Source: DASRLE01 sp963825315
Lineage (GTDB): Bacteria > Verrucomicrobiota > Verrucomicrobiia > Limisphaerales > Palsa-1400
Reading direction: 5' to 3'
NCBI GenBank assembly: GCA_963825315.1
Contig: CAWGST010000002.1
Coordinates: 930,001 to 994,000 of the forward strand
Length of the DNA stretch: 64,000 nucleotides
Of the stretch, positions 27,144 to 37,128 are shown one piece after another. Below the pieces are notes generated by a model that was not told where the DNA came from, did no database searches, and worked only from the letters and a program-made list of their open reading frames with translations. Position 1 is the first letter of the stretch, and every line of letters begins with the position of its first letter. The position numbers and the translations under genes were made by a program.

Positions 27144-28136
27144 ATGGCTGAAGCCGCCGCCAAAGGGGATTTTTTTGTCGGCGTCGATCTCGGCGGCACC
27201 AAGATTCTCGCCGGGGTTTTCGACGCGCAATTGACTTGTCTGGGCCGCAACAAAATGAGCACCAAGCCGGAGCGCGGCGCGGACGAGGTGATCGAACGCA
27301 TCGCCCGTTGTGTGCGGGACGCGGTGGATGAATGCGATCTGGACCTCAAACAACTGCGCGGCGTCGGCGTCGGCGCCCCCGGCGCCATTGACGTCTCGTC
27401 GGGCCGGGTCATTTTCGCCCCGAACCTCCAATGGCAGGACGTGCCGCTGAAGAAGGTTTTGGAAAAAGAGCTGGACGTCCCCGTCTCGATTGAAAACGAC
27501 GCCAACAGCGCGATGCTGGGCGTTTTTGAAACGGAACTGCAAGCCAAACCGCGTCACGTCATCGGCATCTTCATCGGCACCGGCATTGGCGGCGGGATTA
27601 TCCTGGACGGAAAATTATATTCCGGCTTCAACGGCACCGCCGGCGAAATTGGGCACATGGTCATCGAAGTCGGCGGCCCCAAATGCAACTGCGGCAACCG
27701 CGGCTGCTTCGAAGCCCTGGCCAGCCGCACCGCCATTTTCCGAAAAATTCACGCCGCGGTCAAAGACGGCCAAAAGACCCTGCTCACCGACATGCTCGGC
27801 CCGGAATTGAACGATTTGCGCAGCGGCGATCTGCGCAAGGCCATTCGCAAAGGCGACAACTTCGTCGAGAAAATCATCGAGGAAGCCGCCGAATACACCG
27901 GCATCGCCGTGGCCAACCTCATCAACATTTTCAACCCGCAAACGGTCGTGCTCGGCGGCGGGGTCATTGACGCCCTGGGCGATGAAATGATGGCCATCAT
28001 CCTGGAAACCGCCGAAGATTACGCCATGAACGGCACCAGCAAGGGCATTGAAATTGTGGCCAGCAAAACAGGCGATGATGCCGGCATCATCGGCGCCGCC
28101 GTCCTGGCCCGCAGGGCAGCCAAAGAAAAATCATAA
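27144..28136 (+). CDS. ROK-family sugar kinase, probably glucokinase
   Basis: The 330-residue protein has an N-terminal ATP-binding loop VGVDLGGTKILAGVFD (about 12-27), the sugar-site segment SIENDANSAMLG, the glycine-rich IGIFIGTGIGGGIILDG, and the ROK zinc motif CNCGNRGCFEALASR. The E-x-G-H motif (GEIGHMVIE) is present, as in glucokinases. It would phosphorylate glucose or a related hexose with ATP. It follows the kinase pair on the same strand with a 24-base gap. Confidence 0.88.
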   Translation: MAEAAAKGDFFVGVDLGGTKILAGVFDAQLTCLGRNKMSTKPERGADEVIERIARCVRDAVDECDLDLKQLRGVGVGAPGAIDVSSGRVIFAPNLQWQDVPLKKVLEKELDVPVSIENDANSAMLGVFETELQAKPRHVIGIFIGTGIGGGIILDGKLYSGFNGTAGEIGHMVIEVGGPKCNCGNRGCFEALASRTAIFRKIHAAVKDGQKTLLTDMLGPELNDLRSGDLRKAIRKGDNFVEKIIEEAAEYTGIAVANLINIFNPQTVVLGGGVIDALGDEMMAIILETAEDYAMNGTSKGIEIVASKTGDDAGIIGAAVLARRAAKEKS

Positions 28137-28187
28137 CCCGGCCGGGCCGGTGCCCGCCGCTGGATGCCTTAACTTTGAGTTTTTAAC

Positions 28188-29129
28188 TTGAACCCTGAAG
28201 TTCCAAACCGTCGCGCCGTAATTGACATCGGCACCAATTCCGTCAAGGTCCTCGTCGCGGACCTGGCGGAAGGACGGCTCACCCCGGTTTCTGAAATGAG
28301 CCGCCAGACGCGCCTCGGCGCGGGGTTTTATGTGACACACACATTGCAACCGTCCGCCATTGCTTTAACCGCCGGGGCCGTGGCCGAGTATCGCGCCTCC
28401 GCCGCCAAACTGGGCGCCTCATCGGTCCGCGTCATCGCCACCAGCGCCGCGCGCGACGCCCGCAACGCCGTCGAATTGATCGACGCCGTGCGCCAAAGCA
28501 CGGGGCTGGAAACGGAAATTCTTTCCGGTGACAAGGAAGCCGAATGGGTTTTTCGCGGCGTGACCAGCAATCCCCGCTTGGCCCAATCGCCCGTCCTCAT
28601 CCTCGACGTGGGCGGGGGCAGCACCGAGTTCATTGTCGGCGACCACGCGGTGCCGCACATTCGCAGCAGTTTCAGCCTTGGCACCGTGCGGTTGCTGGAG
28701 CAATTGCGCTTGAGCGACCCGCCCGGTCTTGCCGCGCTGGCGGAATGCAGCGCCTTGCTGAAGGATTTTCTTGTCAAGCAAGTCGTGCCCTGCATCGAAC
28801 CGGCATTGCGGGCCTGCCGCGGGCCGGTGTGCCTGGTCGGCACCGGCGGCACCGCCACCATCCTCGCGCGCATTGAGACCCGCATGCCGGGGTTTGACCG
28901 CGACAAAATCGAGGCGGTCCAGATACCGCTGCCCCGCATCCAGGCCCAACTGCAGGAGCAATGGCAAATGACCCTGGCCCAACGCCAGCAAATCATCGGC
29001 GTGCCGCCCAATCGCGGCGACGTTATATTGACCGGCATGGCGATCTACGAATCCATCATGGCCCAATTCGGCCTGACCCCCCTGGGCGTGAGCACGCGCG
29101 GCCTGCGCTACTGGGCCTTGCTCCATTGA
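28188..29129 (+). CDS. Ppx/GppA exopolyphosphatase/pppGpp phosphatase family
   Basis: The 313-residue ASKHA-fold phosphatase has the phosphate-1 loop VIDIGTNSVKVLVAD and the phosphate-2 loop ILDVGGGSTEFIVG with the conserved E. Catalytic E is expected in the SGDKEAEWVF segment. The start is TTG at 28188; no in-frame ATG or GTG fits before the first beta strand. It hydrolyses polyphosphate or (p)ppGpp gamma phosphate; short forms like this one often act as plain Ppx. It lies 51 bases after the ROK gene and ends 38 bases before a convergent lipoprotein gene. Confidence 0.85.
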   Translation: MNPEVPNRRAVIDIGTNSVKVLVADLAEGRLTPVSEMSRQTRLGAGFYVTHTLQPSAIALTAGAVAEYRASAAKLGASSVRVIATSAARDARNAVELIDAVRQSTGLETEILSGDKEAEWVFRGVTSNPRLAQSPVLILDVGGGSTEFIVGDHAVPHIRSSFSLGTVRLLEQLRLSDPPGLAALAECSALLKDFLVKQVVPCIEPALRACRGPVCLVGTGGTATILARIETRMPGFDRDKIEAVQIPLPRIQAQLQEQWQMTLAQRQQIIGVPPNRGDVILTGMAIYESIMAQFGLTPLGVSTRGLRYWALLH

Positions 29130-29143
29130 CGAATCCTGCTTCG

Positions 29144-29158
29144 CTCCGTCAGGCGGAG
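29144..29158. terminator. Small hairpin between convergent genes
   Basis: CTCCG and CGGAG arms with a TCAGG loop lie between the phosphatase stop and the convergent lipoprotein stop. They are followed by AGAATTTT on the plus strand. This is a weak candidate for a shared terminator. Confidence 0.35.
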
Positions 29159-29167
29159 TTAGAATTT

Positions 29168-29941
29168 TCAATACTTGACGGCCACGTAATTTCGCATCTT
29201 ATTCTCCCGCTGGATCGGCAGATTCGATGGATAAGCATCTTCCAAAAGCATCCGGTTGAACACCGGCATCAATTGTTGACGGCTGATTCGCATCCCCGCT
29301 GGTGGATGAAGATTGAGCTTCAATAACTGGCGTGTTGCCGGGCGCAAAGTGACTCCACGAAACCGGTCCTCCTCATAAATCGAAGGACCGAGGACAATCG
29401 CGTTCAACTCTTTCACGAGGAGAGGTTCAATGCTTTTTTCATCCATGTGCGACTCTGGAAATCCAGCAATCGCCAGCCGGGCGCTTTCAGAAAACCTGCT
29501 GATGAGAAAAGCAGAAACCGGATCGGAGGGCGACTTCAATTTTGCAACGAAAGACGTCAGGTTCGTTATCTCACCCGCTGGAAAAGTTAGGACAAATTCC
29601 GATGGATCATTTGTCTTATAAACAAACCGCCCATAATAAATCGCTTTCCGGCCTTCATACTTGAATAGAAACGCATCATCCGTGATACAATTTGGGCTGG
29701 GACTGAACTCGGGATCGACGAAGCTGATTTTTTCAATCTTTTCAATGGCTGCTTCAAATTCAGGATAGGTGGTGCCCGGTGCCGCATAGCCGTGTTTCAT
29801 CAATCCGCACTTGACGGCGTCATATCCGGTGTAAGCGACCGTGGCGATTCCCCAAGTGATACCATATGGATTGTTGTCAGAGGAAGTGCACCCGGCCAAA
29901 ACGCAGCCCAGGAAAACCAGAAAGAGGCGGTGTGTTTTCAT
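29168..29941 (-). CDS. Lipoprotein of unknown function
   Basis: The 257-residue protein has the lipoprotein signal MKTHRLFLVFLGCVLAGC, with the lipidated Cys at 18. The mature protein has no domain I recognise. It has short charged and hydrophobic stretches, for example FLFKYEGRKAIYYGRFVYKTND and MRISRQQLMPVFNRML. Its DNA is more AT-rich than the neighbouring genes, which hints at later arrival or weak constraint. It lies alone between a convergent phosphatase and the VWA gene. Confidence 0.6.
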   Translation of the reverse strand: MKTHRLFLVFLGCVLAGCTSSDNNPYGITWGIATVAYTGYDAVKCGLMKHGYAAPGTTYPEFEAAIEKIEKISFVDPEFSPSPNCITDDAFLFKYEGRKAIYYGRFVYKTNDPSEFVLTFPAGEITNLTSFVAKLKSPSDPVSAFLISRFSESARLAIAGFPESHMDEKSIEPLLVKELNAIVLGPSIYEEDRFRGVTLRPATRQLLKLNLHPPAGMRISRQQLMPVFNRMLLEDAYPSNLPIQRENKMRNYVAVKY

Positions 29942-30071
29942 GGGAGCAGCCTACTATTAATCCGCGGCTCCCGTTAATTAATAATTTTTAATGCGACATT
30001 GATACAATTGATGGTCAACCAACCCCTGAAATTCACAAACTGCAGGGCCACGAGAGTTAATTGAAATGTCA

Positions 30072-32929
30072 TCATTCCCGGTCCGTCCGTCTTTGCGCCC
30101 TGCGCTTGGCCTCGAGCAGTCGGCTGGTCGTGGTCTTCTCCTTGGGCGGTTCCTTTTCCGGGGCCGTCGATTCACCGGCCACTGTCGCAGAGGGTTCCTT
30201 CCCGGGTTGCGACTCTGCAATGGCCGCGGGTTTTTCCGGACGGAACAGATCGGGGCTGGGCGCCGCCACCGGCGTCGGGCGCTGCGAGCGGATTTGTTCG
30301 CGCCGGCTAGCAGGGCGGCCAGCGATTCGTCCGCGTCCTTCGTCCGTGGGATGCCTTTCCAGAAGAAAAGCCAGCGGCGGAGTGTTGCGACGGAACGCAA
30401 CCATTCCGCTGTGTCCAGTTGAATCCGCCGCACGGCCACATCGAGCGGGAACAACAAAATGGCAAATTTCAACAGCCAATCCCGCAGGTCCAGCGGTTGA
30501 AAAGTTTTCTTGCGGTCGTGCAAAAACGGATTGTCCGTGTCGGGATCGAGAATCTTGCCGCCGCCCAATTCCGCCAAACGCCGCAACAGGTTCAGGTTTG
30601 GCCCGGAATCATCGAACTCCGGCGAATAGTTGACACTCAGACCCAGCGCCTGGGATTGGCCCGTGGCCCGATCGGTCAAATTCATCAGATACGGGCCGAC
30701 TTCCTTGGTGGGAAAGACGGCCTCGTAATGGCCGGGGCCGGTTTGTTGCAGGGCCAGGACCTGCCTTTCCCCTTTCGGACTCATCACCAGCGTTTGCAGG
30801 TTGAGAAAATTCCGGTAATTGCCCTTCGCATCAATCGCCTCGACGCTGACATGGCCTTCGCCCTTTTCCACGGCCACTTCCGTGTTGAAATCAGACGCCT
30901 CAACGCGCCGCAAACTCCATTGCGCGACTTGCAGCCAAAACTGCTGGAACTTCGCCCAGCCCAGCCAGTTGGCCGCCCATTTGGCGCGCGCATCGGACGT
31001 AAAGGCGACCGTCCGGCCCAGGCCGTATTGCCAATGGGCCAGGAGCGGATCGCCTTTTTGCGTGACCAGCGGGACCTCCGCCCGGCCCTTCGGCGTGGCG
31101 CAGACATAGCCCAGCAGTTGGGGAAATTCCCGCGGCCCGATCCCCTTGACCAATTCACTCGCCGCCCGCATTTGCGGCTGGAACGGTTCCTCGAAAATGG
31201 CCGACTTCAATATGACCGAAGCTTCCTTGACAAAAATCTGCGGCAACTCGTCAGCGGAATCCACCACCCAGAACCGGCCATGTCCCTCGGCCGCAAGCCA
31301 GGACATCGTGTCGGGGGCCACGTGGCCGCCGATCATCACCGTGCTGATCGTGATTCTGTGGGCCACGATGTCCTGCACCAGGGTTTTTTGGGGCGCGGCG
31401 GGATCGCCGTCGCTGAACACGATCAAATGCTTCAGGTTGGCGCTGGATTTGGCCAGCGCGTCATAGGCCATCTGCATCGGGCCTTGGAAATCGCCCATGT
31501 CGCCGGGGTTCATGCCGGAAATTTCGCGGCCCATTTCAGTTTTGTCGCCCACTTTGGCCAGGGGGAAGAGCCAGCGATTTTGGCCGTCCCACAGCACGAT
31601 GCCCATCTCGTCCTGCGGCCCCAGCGCGGCGAGGGCGGCATAGGCAATATCGCGCGCCCATTGGTTGCCGTTGGGAAATTCCGTCGCGTGACAAACAATG
31701 GCCAGCGCGCCCCGGGGCAGCACCTTCTTGCTGCTCAATTCCATGTCCACCGGCAGCATCTCTTCCAGGGGCGTGCCGCGATAGCCGCCCGCCGCGTAAG
31801 CCTGGTCCCCGCCGATGCAGACCAGCCCGACCCCAAAATCACGCACCGCGCTTTCCAGCAGCCGCATCGCCTCCGGCCCCAGATCGCCCGCCGCGATGTT
31901 GCTCAAAAAAATCGCGTCGTAACTTTCCATTTCCGCCAGGCTGGCGGGGAACTTGTCCGTCAATTTGACATCCAGTTGGCTGCTTTGCAACGCCGCCGCC
32001 AGCAACCCGTCCTTTTTCGGGTCGCTCGATACAATCAAAAGACGCGGAATGCCGAGTACCGTGGTGAAGGCCGTGGCGCGATTATTCTGCGGCACCGTGT
32101 CGCCGGGGGCTTCCAGACGCACATCGTATTGGTAAAAGCCCGATTGGACCAGGGTTTGCGGAAAGGTGAAAAGATTTTTCCCGGCGTTCAGTTCGACTTT
32201 TTGTTGGCCCAGATACGTTTCATTGCGATAAAGCCGGACCGTCGCGCTTTGCGCCTGGTCCGCCTGGGCAAAGATTCTCACATCGAACGTCTGCCCTTTC
32301 TTGACAGAACTGGGCGAGGACAGTTTTTTCACCGAGACGTCATTGCCGCGGCTGACGCCCAGGGGAACCACATCCAGGCTGACGCCCAGAGGCCGCGCCG
32401 AAGCCAGGGCCGCCATGGCGTCGCCGACGTTTTCATTGCCGTCCGACAACAGGACCAGGCGCTTCTGGCCGGTTTCGGGAAAGGCTGCCGTGCCCAAACG
32501 AATCGCGCCGGCCAGGTCCGTCCGCTCCGCGCCGACCACGGCCTGGACCTGGCGCAGATCCACCCGGGCATTGGGCCTGGATTCGATGGCGGCTTCGCTG
32601 CCAAAGACCAGGACGCCGGCGGTGTCGTTTGGTTTTTTCCCGCTGGCAGTTTGATTGACAAAGGCGCGGGCCAATTCCTGTTGCGGCGAAGGCACGCTTT
32701 GCGAGCGGTCGAGCATGAAAAAGACGGTCATGCCTTCGATGGGTTTCCTCCATTGCAGCCCGGCCATGGCCAGACCCAGGGCCAGCACGACCAGCAAGCG
32801 CAGGACCAGGGCCGTCCAGCGCCGCCACGGGCCGGTTTGGACATCGGATTTCCACGACAGCCAAACGACCCACGGCGCCGCCACAGCCAGGGCGAACAAC
32901 CAGCTTGGGTCGGTGAATTGGAAGGTCAT
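30072..32929 (-). pseudogene. Large membrane VWA-domain protein, with one frameshift near the C-terminus
   Basis: The start at ATG 32929 (MTFQFTDPSWLFALAVAAP) overlaps the NHL stop by 4 bases. Two N-terminal spans, a first VWA-like domain (TVFFMLDRSQSVPSP), a GATase-like segment (YDAIFLSNIAAGDLG) and a second VWA-like region (HLIVFSDGDPAAPQ) follow, about 950 residues in all. After DESLAALLA (near 30303-30306) the frame enters an unrelated arginine-rich tail running to 29978. The neighbouring frame gives REQIRSQRPTPVAAPSPDLF and ends with TSRLLEAKRRAQRRTDRE at 30072, a family-like ending. One base missing in a GCCGG stretch explains it. It may be an assembly indel. Confidence 0.75.
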
Positions 32930-33863
32930 CGGGGTGCAGCGCCGGCCGGGGCGGTGTTCTTGCGCAGAAATTTCTGCACGCGGTTGTTCATGGCGTCGGC
33001 CACATACAGATTCCCTTTGGAATCCAGCGCCAGGCCCCACGGATTGCTGAACTGGCCGGGCCCGCCGCCGGGGCCGCCCAGGATTTCCAGCGGTTGGTCA
33101 TTGACATCAAAAATTTGCACGCGGCTGTTGCCGAATTCGCAGACGAATTGCAGCCCGGACGGGTCCACTTGCACGTCATACGGATAGCTCAACTGGCCCG
33201 CCTCCGCACCGGCCCGCCCGTAAGCGCGCATAAATTTTCCGTCCCCGGAAAAAATTTGAATGCGATGATTGCAGGAATCGGCCACATAAATCCGGCCCTG
33301 GCCGTCAATGCCCAGGCCCTCGGCGCGGCTGAATTCGCCGGGGCCGTCGCCCGGCCGGCCAAAGGAGCCGAGACACTTCGCCCCGTGCGCGGTGAAATGC
33401 TGCACCCGCTCCGACAAGGTGTATTCGCAGACGTAAATCTCGCCGCGCCCGTTGACCGCCGCGGCCCGCGGCATGCCCAGCTCGCCGGGGTTGGTCCCAT
33501 GCGCGCCCCATTGCGCCACCAGTTTGCCCCCGGGGTAAAATGATTGACACGCGAATAATGCGGCTCGACCACGACGATGTTGCCCTCGCCGTCCCGGCAC
33601 ATGCCCTTGGGTTTTCCCTTTTCGGTTTGCGGCATTTGCCAGAAGGAGAGGCAGACGCCCTCCGGCGAAAATTTCTGCACGCGGCCGGTCATATCCACGA
33701 CGTAAAGGTTGTCGCCGGCATCCACCGCGACCGAGCGCGGCTTGTTGAATTCTCCGACCCCCGCGCCGCGCGTGCCGATGATTTCGACGCGGCTGAAAAA
33801 CCGGCTCTGAACCGGTGCGCTTCTTGGCTGATCGCCGGAACAGCCCAAGAGGAGAAAAGCCAC
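32926..33863 (-). pseudogene. NHL-repeat lipoprotein, split by a one-base frameshift
   Basis: A GTG at 33863 starts a frame with a lipobox-like FLLLGC and then an NHL repeat (VGEFNKPRSVAVDAGDNLYVVD, FSPEG). At the run CCCCCGGGG (33527-33535) the frame breaks. The other frame continues with GGKLVAQWG and at least three clear NHL repeats (ISGDGPGEFSRAEGLGIDGQGRIYVADSCNHRIQIF type) to the stop at 32926. One G lost from the run explains it. NHL propellers bind proteins or ligands outside the cytoplasm. The ATG of the large VWA gene overlaps its stop. The true start is uncertain because the upstream permease frame runs over this region. Confidence 0.7.
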
Positions 33864-35269
33864 ACACGCCGCCAGAGCCGGGGCCGCGCCGGATCGGACC
33901 GCAACAGGTTGAAAGCGGCCGCGAGCAGCAACGGGAACAGGGCCAGCGCCATCAGCAACAAACAGAGCGCGTTGACCTGTGCATTATGGCCATAGTGCAG
34001 CAAGTTGAAAACGCGCAAGGACAGGCTTTCGCCGCCGGGCGGCACGATCAAGACCAGCGTTTCCACGTCCCACAAGCACAACAACCAGGTGACATACCAG
34101 GCGGCGGCCAGCGGGGCGGAGATTTGGGGCCAATGGACGTGGCGCAGCGTTTGCCAGGCGGTCGCTCCCTCCAGGCGGGCCATCGCCGCCAGGTTTCGGT
34201 CCGTGGCGCGCAACGCCCGGGCCACCGCGTTCCAACCCAGCGCCGCATAGCGCAAGGCATAAGCCAGAATCACAATGGCCGCGCTTTGATAAATCGCCTC
34301 CAGGCCGCGGCGGTTGAAAATCCAAATCAACGCAATGCCGAGCAGCACGCCCGGCATGAAAAAAGGCAGCCACAGCGCCGCACCCAGCGCCATCCGCCGC
34401 GTCATCAGCGCCAGGCCGACAATCAGCGTCGCCGTCAGCGCGGCGTATGCCGCCGAATGGATCACAGCGGAATGCCCCGCCGCCAGGGCCGGCCACAATT
34501 CGTGCCACGTCTGCCGGTTCCCGGCCAGTTGCCACAGCGGCACCCCGAGCGAAAAGACCACCAGAAAAACGGCGGCCATTCCGCCGCTCCAATGCCACGG
34601 CGCGCCCAGTTGCCGGCGAAAAGACCGGGCCGCCGCCTGGCTCGATTGCCACGACCACGAAGTGGCGCGGCTGCGAAAACAAAGCACCAGCGCCAGGGGC
34701 GCCAGCACCAGCGGCCAGCTCAAGGCCAGGGCGGCGCCATAATCGAAGGTGGTGTTGAACCGCACCCAAACTTCGGCGGGAAAGACTTTGACCTGGAGAA
34801 TGGCGGGGACGGCGAAATTGTTCAGCGTCAACACAAAAGTCAGTATGGCCGCCTGGATCAGGGCCGTCCGCGCCAGCGGCAGCAGCAGCCAGCGCAAGAG
34901 CGCGCCGCCCCGCAGGAACGGGTCCGTTTCCAGTTGCGCGGTCTGCACCCGCTGCCATGCGGCGGAGACAAACAAAAACGCAATCGGCCAGTTCAGCAGG
35001 GCCAGAATCCAAACCGTCCCGCCCAGCGAATAAATATTCAACGGCAGCCAGCGCCGCCAGACACCCGTCTCCCCCAGCAACCCGATCCAGCAATTGGCGG
35101 CCAGGAAAGGCGGCAGTACCAGGGCCGCGACCGCCGCCGCCAGCAATAATCTGCGCCATCTCCCGCCCAACCCGGCAAAGAACAGCGCCGCCCCCGCTCC
35201 GCCCGCCACCGCCGCCGCCGTGGCCGCGCCGCTGACCACAAGGCTGTTGTAAAGCAGCGGCCAGTTCAA
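33689..35269 (-). CDS. Two-domain ABC transporter permease (FbpB/ThiP-like)
   Basis: The start is TTG at 35269: GGAGG lies 5 bases upstream and the codon overlaps the TGA of the preceding VWA gene. About 12 spans form two homologous halves with EAA-type loops (ALRATDRNLAAMARLEGATAWQTLRHVHWPQISAPL is the second). This is the layout of inner-membrane permeases for ferric iron or thiamine. The frame has no stop until 33689 and its last ~50 residues overlap the NHL gene in another frame, with no family resemblance after AAAFNLLRSDPARP. The real end is probably near 33870-33900. No ATPase or binding protein gene is nearby. Confidence 0.7.
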   Translation of the reverse strand: MNWPLLYNSLVVSGAATAAAVAGGAGAALFFAGLGGRWRRLLLAAAVAALVLPPFLAANCWIGLLGETGVWRRWLPLNIYSLGGTVWILALLNWPIAFLFVSAAWQRVQTAQLETDPFLRGGALLRWLLLPLARTALIQAAILTFVLTLNNFAVPAILQVKVFPAEVWVRFNTTFDYGAALALSWPLVLAPLALVLCFRSRATSWSWQSSQAAARSFRRQLGAPWHWSGGMAAVFLVVFSLGVPLWQLAGNRQTWHELWPALAAGHSAVIHSAAYAALTATLIVGLALMTRRMALGAALWLPFFMPGVLLGIALIWIFNRRGLEAIYQSAAIVILAYALRYAALGWNAVARALRATDRNLAAMARLEGATAWQTLRHVHWPQISAPLAAAWYVTWLLCLWDVETLVLIVPPGGESLSLRVFNLLHYGHNAQVNALCLLLMALALFPLLLAAAFNLLRSDPARPRLWRRVWLFSSWAVPAISQEAHRFRAGFSAASKSSARAARGSENSTSRARSRWMPATTFTSWI

Positions 35270-37107
35270 ACGGTCCTCCGATGGTAATACCACCACTCGA
35301 ACATCAGAACCGCCAGCGCCGCCGCCGCGATCCAGCGCCAGATTTCCTTGCTCGCTTGCTTGATTTCCACCGCCCCCACTGTGTTGAATTTGCCGAACTG
35401 CAATTCCTCCCGCGGCTTGGTGTTGCTCTCCGCCGCGTCGAGCAGATTCACGCAAAACGCCACTTCATTGCTTCCGGCCCGCACCCGGTAGGTCCCCTGT
35501 CTTGCCGTGCCGCCAAAAACGATTTCCCGCCCGTCCACCGGCGCGATGGTTTTCTTGCTGCCATCGGGCAAAGTCACTTCCGCCGTCGCGGCCGGCTGCG
35601 GCAGGCTGTAACGAAACGGTTCCCCCGCCCGCACCAGGAGCTGGCCGGACTTGGCCGCGGCCGGATTCAGCCACTCGACGGCGTTGGCCATGAACATTGG
35701 AAAAGAAATGCGCAACGGCCAGGTGCTTTGCAGCGTGTCGAAGCCGATCCAGACAATTTTCTGGTGCGCGAGTTCCCCGGCCAGAACGAGCGGCGTTTGC
35801 GGCGCTTCCACCAGCGCCACCGCCCAACTCGGAGTCTTGACAGCCAGCGTCTCGCCGATTTGCACGTTATCCAGATTGATGTAGCGCAACAATGGATGCG
35901 TGTTCTTCCAATCAACCGCCGCCGGCGCCTCAATGTTCCTCCAGCCGCCGTCGAACCAGTTTGTCGTGGCGACATGCACGGCGAGGAGATTGGGCTTGGG
36001 CCACACCGCCGGGGTCAAGTCGTCCAGCACCACGATGTCGTAATTCTCCGCGCCGTCCAACGAATCCCGCGCCAGCGCCAGATTGACATTGTTGGCGGCG
36101 CGCAAGGCCTTTTCCAGGAACCGATTCCCGCGCGAAACGAGCAGGACTTTGATCGGTTGGGGCAGCAGGCTGACAATTGAGGCCTGGTTGTCGGCGGCCA
36201 AATCGTCTTTGGCATCAATGCGCACGGTGAAAATGCCATCGCGCTCCTGCACGGCGGTGAAAACCTGCGGCGAAGTTTCCCCCGGTTGCACGGTCAATGG
36301 TCGTGTGTCCACGATCTCCTGGTCGAAGAGCAATTCCAAAACCGTTTGCCGCGCATTGGTGGAAAAATTGGCCACGCTCGTATAAATCGCGCGCTCATGA
36401 TGGTTTTCCGGGTTCTCCCGAATATCCAGCGTCGTGATGCCGAGGTTGTCCCCGCGCTGCCCCAGCCGGTGATACACCACGCGCAAACCCTTGTTTTCAA
36501 ATTCGCTCAAATCCCCCGCCGCGCCGTCGCTGAACAAATCAATCTCCGGATCGCGCTTGTCGCGAATGAGCGTGCCGGCCAGCCGGAGCGCGTCGGTCAG
36601 GCGCGTGGAGGAATCGGTCACCTGGCAGTCTTCCAGGGCGCGGCGCAGCGCCCCCTTGTTCGCGGTGGCCGCCTGCTTCACCTCCGTATTGGCGGAAGCG
36701 AGCAGCACGAGCATTTCCTCCTGGTCCTTCAAACCGTCCACCATGCCAAGGGCCTCGGCGCGGGCCTTCTCGAAGCGCGAAGGCTCTTCATCCGTGCTCT
36801 GCATCGAAGCCGAGGCATCCAGGATCACCACGCGCAGCCCGGTGGCCGCGCTGTGCCCGGCGAAGTAAGGGCGGCTCAAAGCCAGGATGGCCAGCAGCAG
36901 CAGGAGCAACTGCAAAATAAGCAGCCAATGATGGCGGAGTTTCTGGAACGGCGCGCTGGCCTGCGTATCGGCCAGAAATTTTTGCCACAGCAAAGTGCTG
37001 GAAACCAGCTTGACGACCCGTTTGCGCTTCAGCAAATAAAACAGCGCCACCACCGGCAGCGTGGCGGCGAACCAGAATGCGGCTGGCGCAAGGAAATTCA
37101 CGCTCAA
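35266..37107 (-). CDS. BatA/VWA-domain membrane protein (aerotolerance-type N-terminus)
   Basis: The 613-residue protein begins with the BatA N-terminal domain (FLAPAAFWFAATLPVVALFYLLKRKR, then the second span HHWLLILQLLLLLLAILALSRP). A VWA domain with the MIDAS motif DASASMQS follows (about 95-270). The later part is beta-rich (GIFTVRIDAKDDLAADNQASI) with a C-terminal span ending WWYYHRRTV. VWA proteins of this type dock partner complexes at the membrane. It starts 21 bases after the ferritin stop and its TGA overlaps the TTG start of the permease. Confidence 0.8.
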   Translation of the reverse strand: MSVNFLAPAAFWFAATLPVVALFYLLKRKRVVKLVSSTLLWQKFLADTQASAPFQKLRHHWLLILQLLLLLLAILALSRPYFAGHSAATGLRVVILDASASMQSTDEEPSRFEKARAEALGMVDGLKDQEEMLVLLASANTEVKQAATANKGALRRALEDCQVTDSSTRLTDALRLAGTLIRDKRDPEIDLFSDGAAGDLSEFENKGLRVVYHRLGQRGDNLGITTLDIRENPENHHERAIYTSVANFSTNARQTVLELLFDQEIVDTRPLTVQPGETSPQVFTAVQERDGIFTVRIDAKDDLAADNQASIVSLLPQPIKVLLVSRGNRFLEKALRAANNVNLALARDSLDGAENYDIVVLDDLTPAVWPKPNLLAVHVATTNWFDGGWRNIEAPAAVDWKNTHPLLRYINLDNVQIGETLAVKTPSWAVALVEAPQTPLVLAGELAHQKIVWIGFDTLQSTWPLRISFPMFMANAVEWLNPAAAKSGQLLVRAGEPFRYSLPQPAATAEVTLPDGSKKTIAPVDGREIVFGGTARQGTYRVRAGSNEVAFCVNLLDAAESNTKPREELQFGKFNTVGAVEIKQASKEIWRWIAAAALAVLMFEWWYYHRRTV

Positions 37108-37128
37108 GCCGGCCCTGTGCCGGGCCTG

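Noticed and set aside
30419..33187. 922-codon open frame on the plus strand
   Set aside because: It is the antisense of the VWA and NHL genes; its composition (Q, R, H, G rich) and lack of any motif mark it as a shadow in GC-rich DNA.
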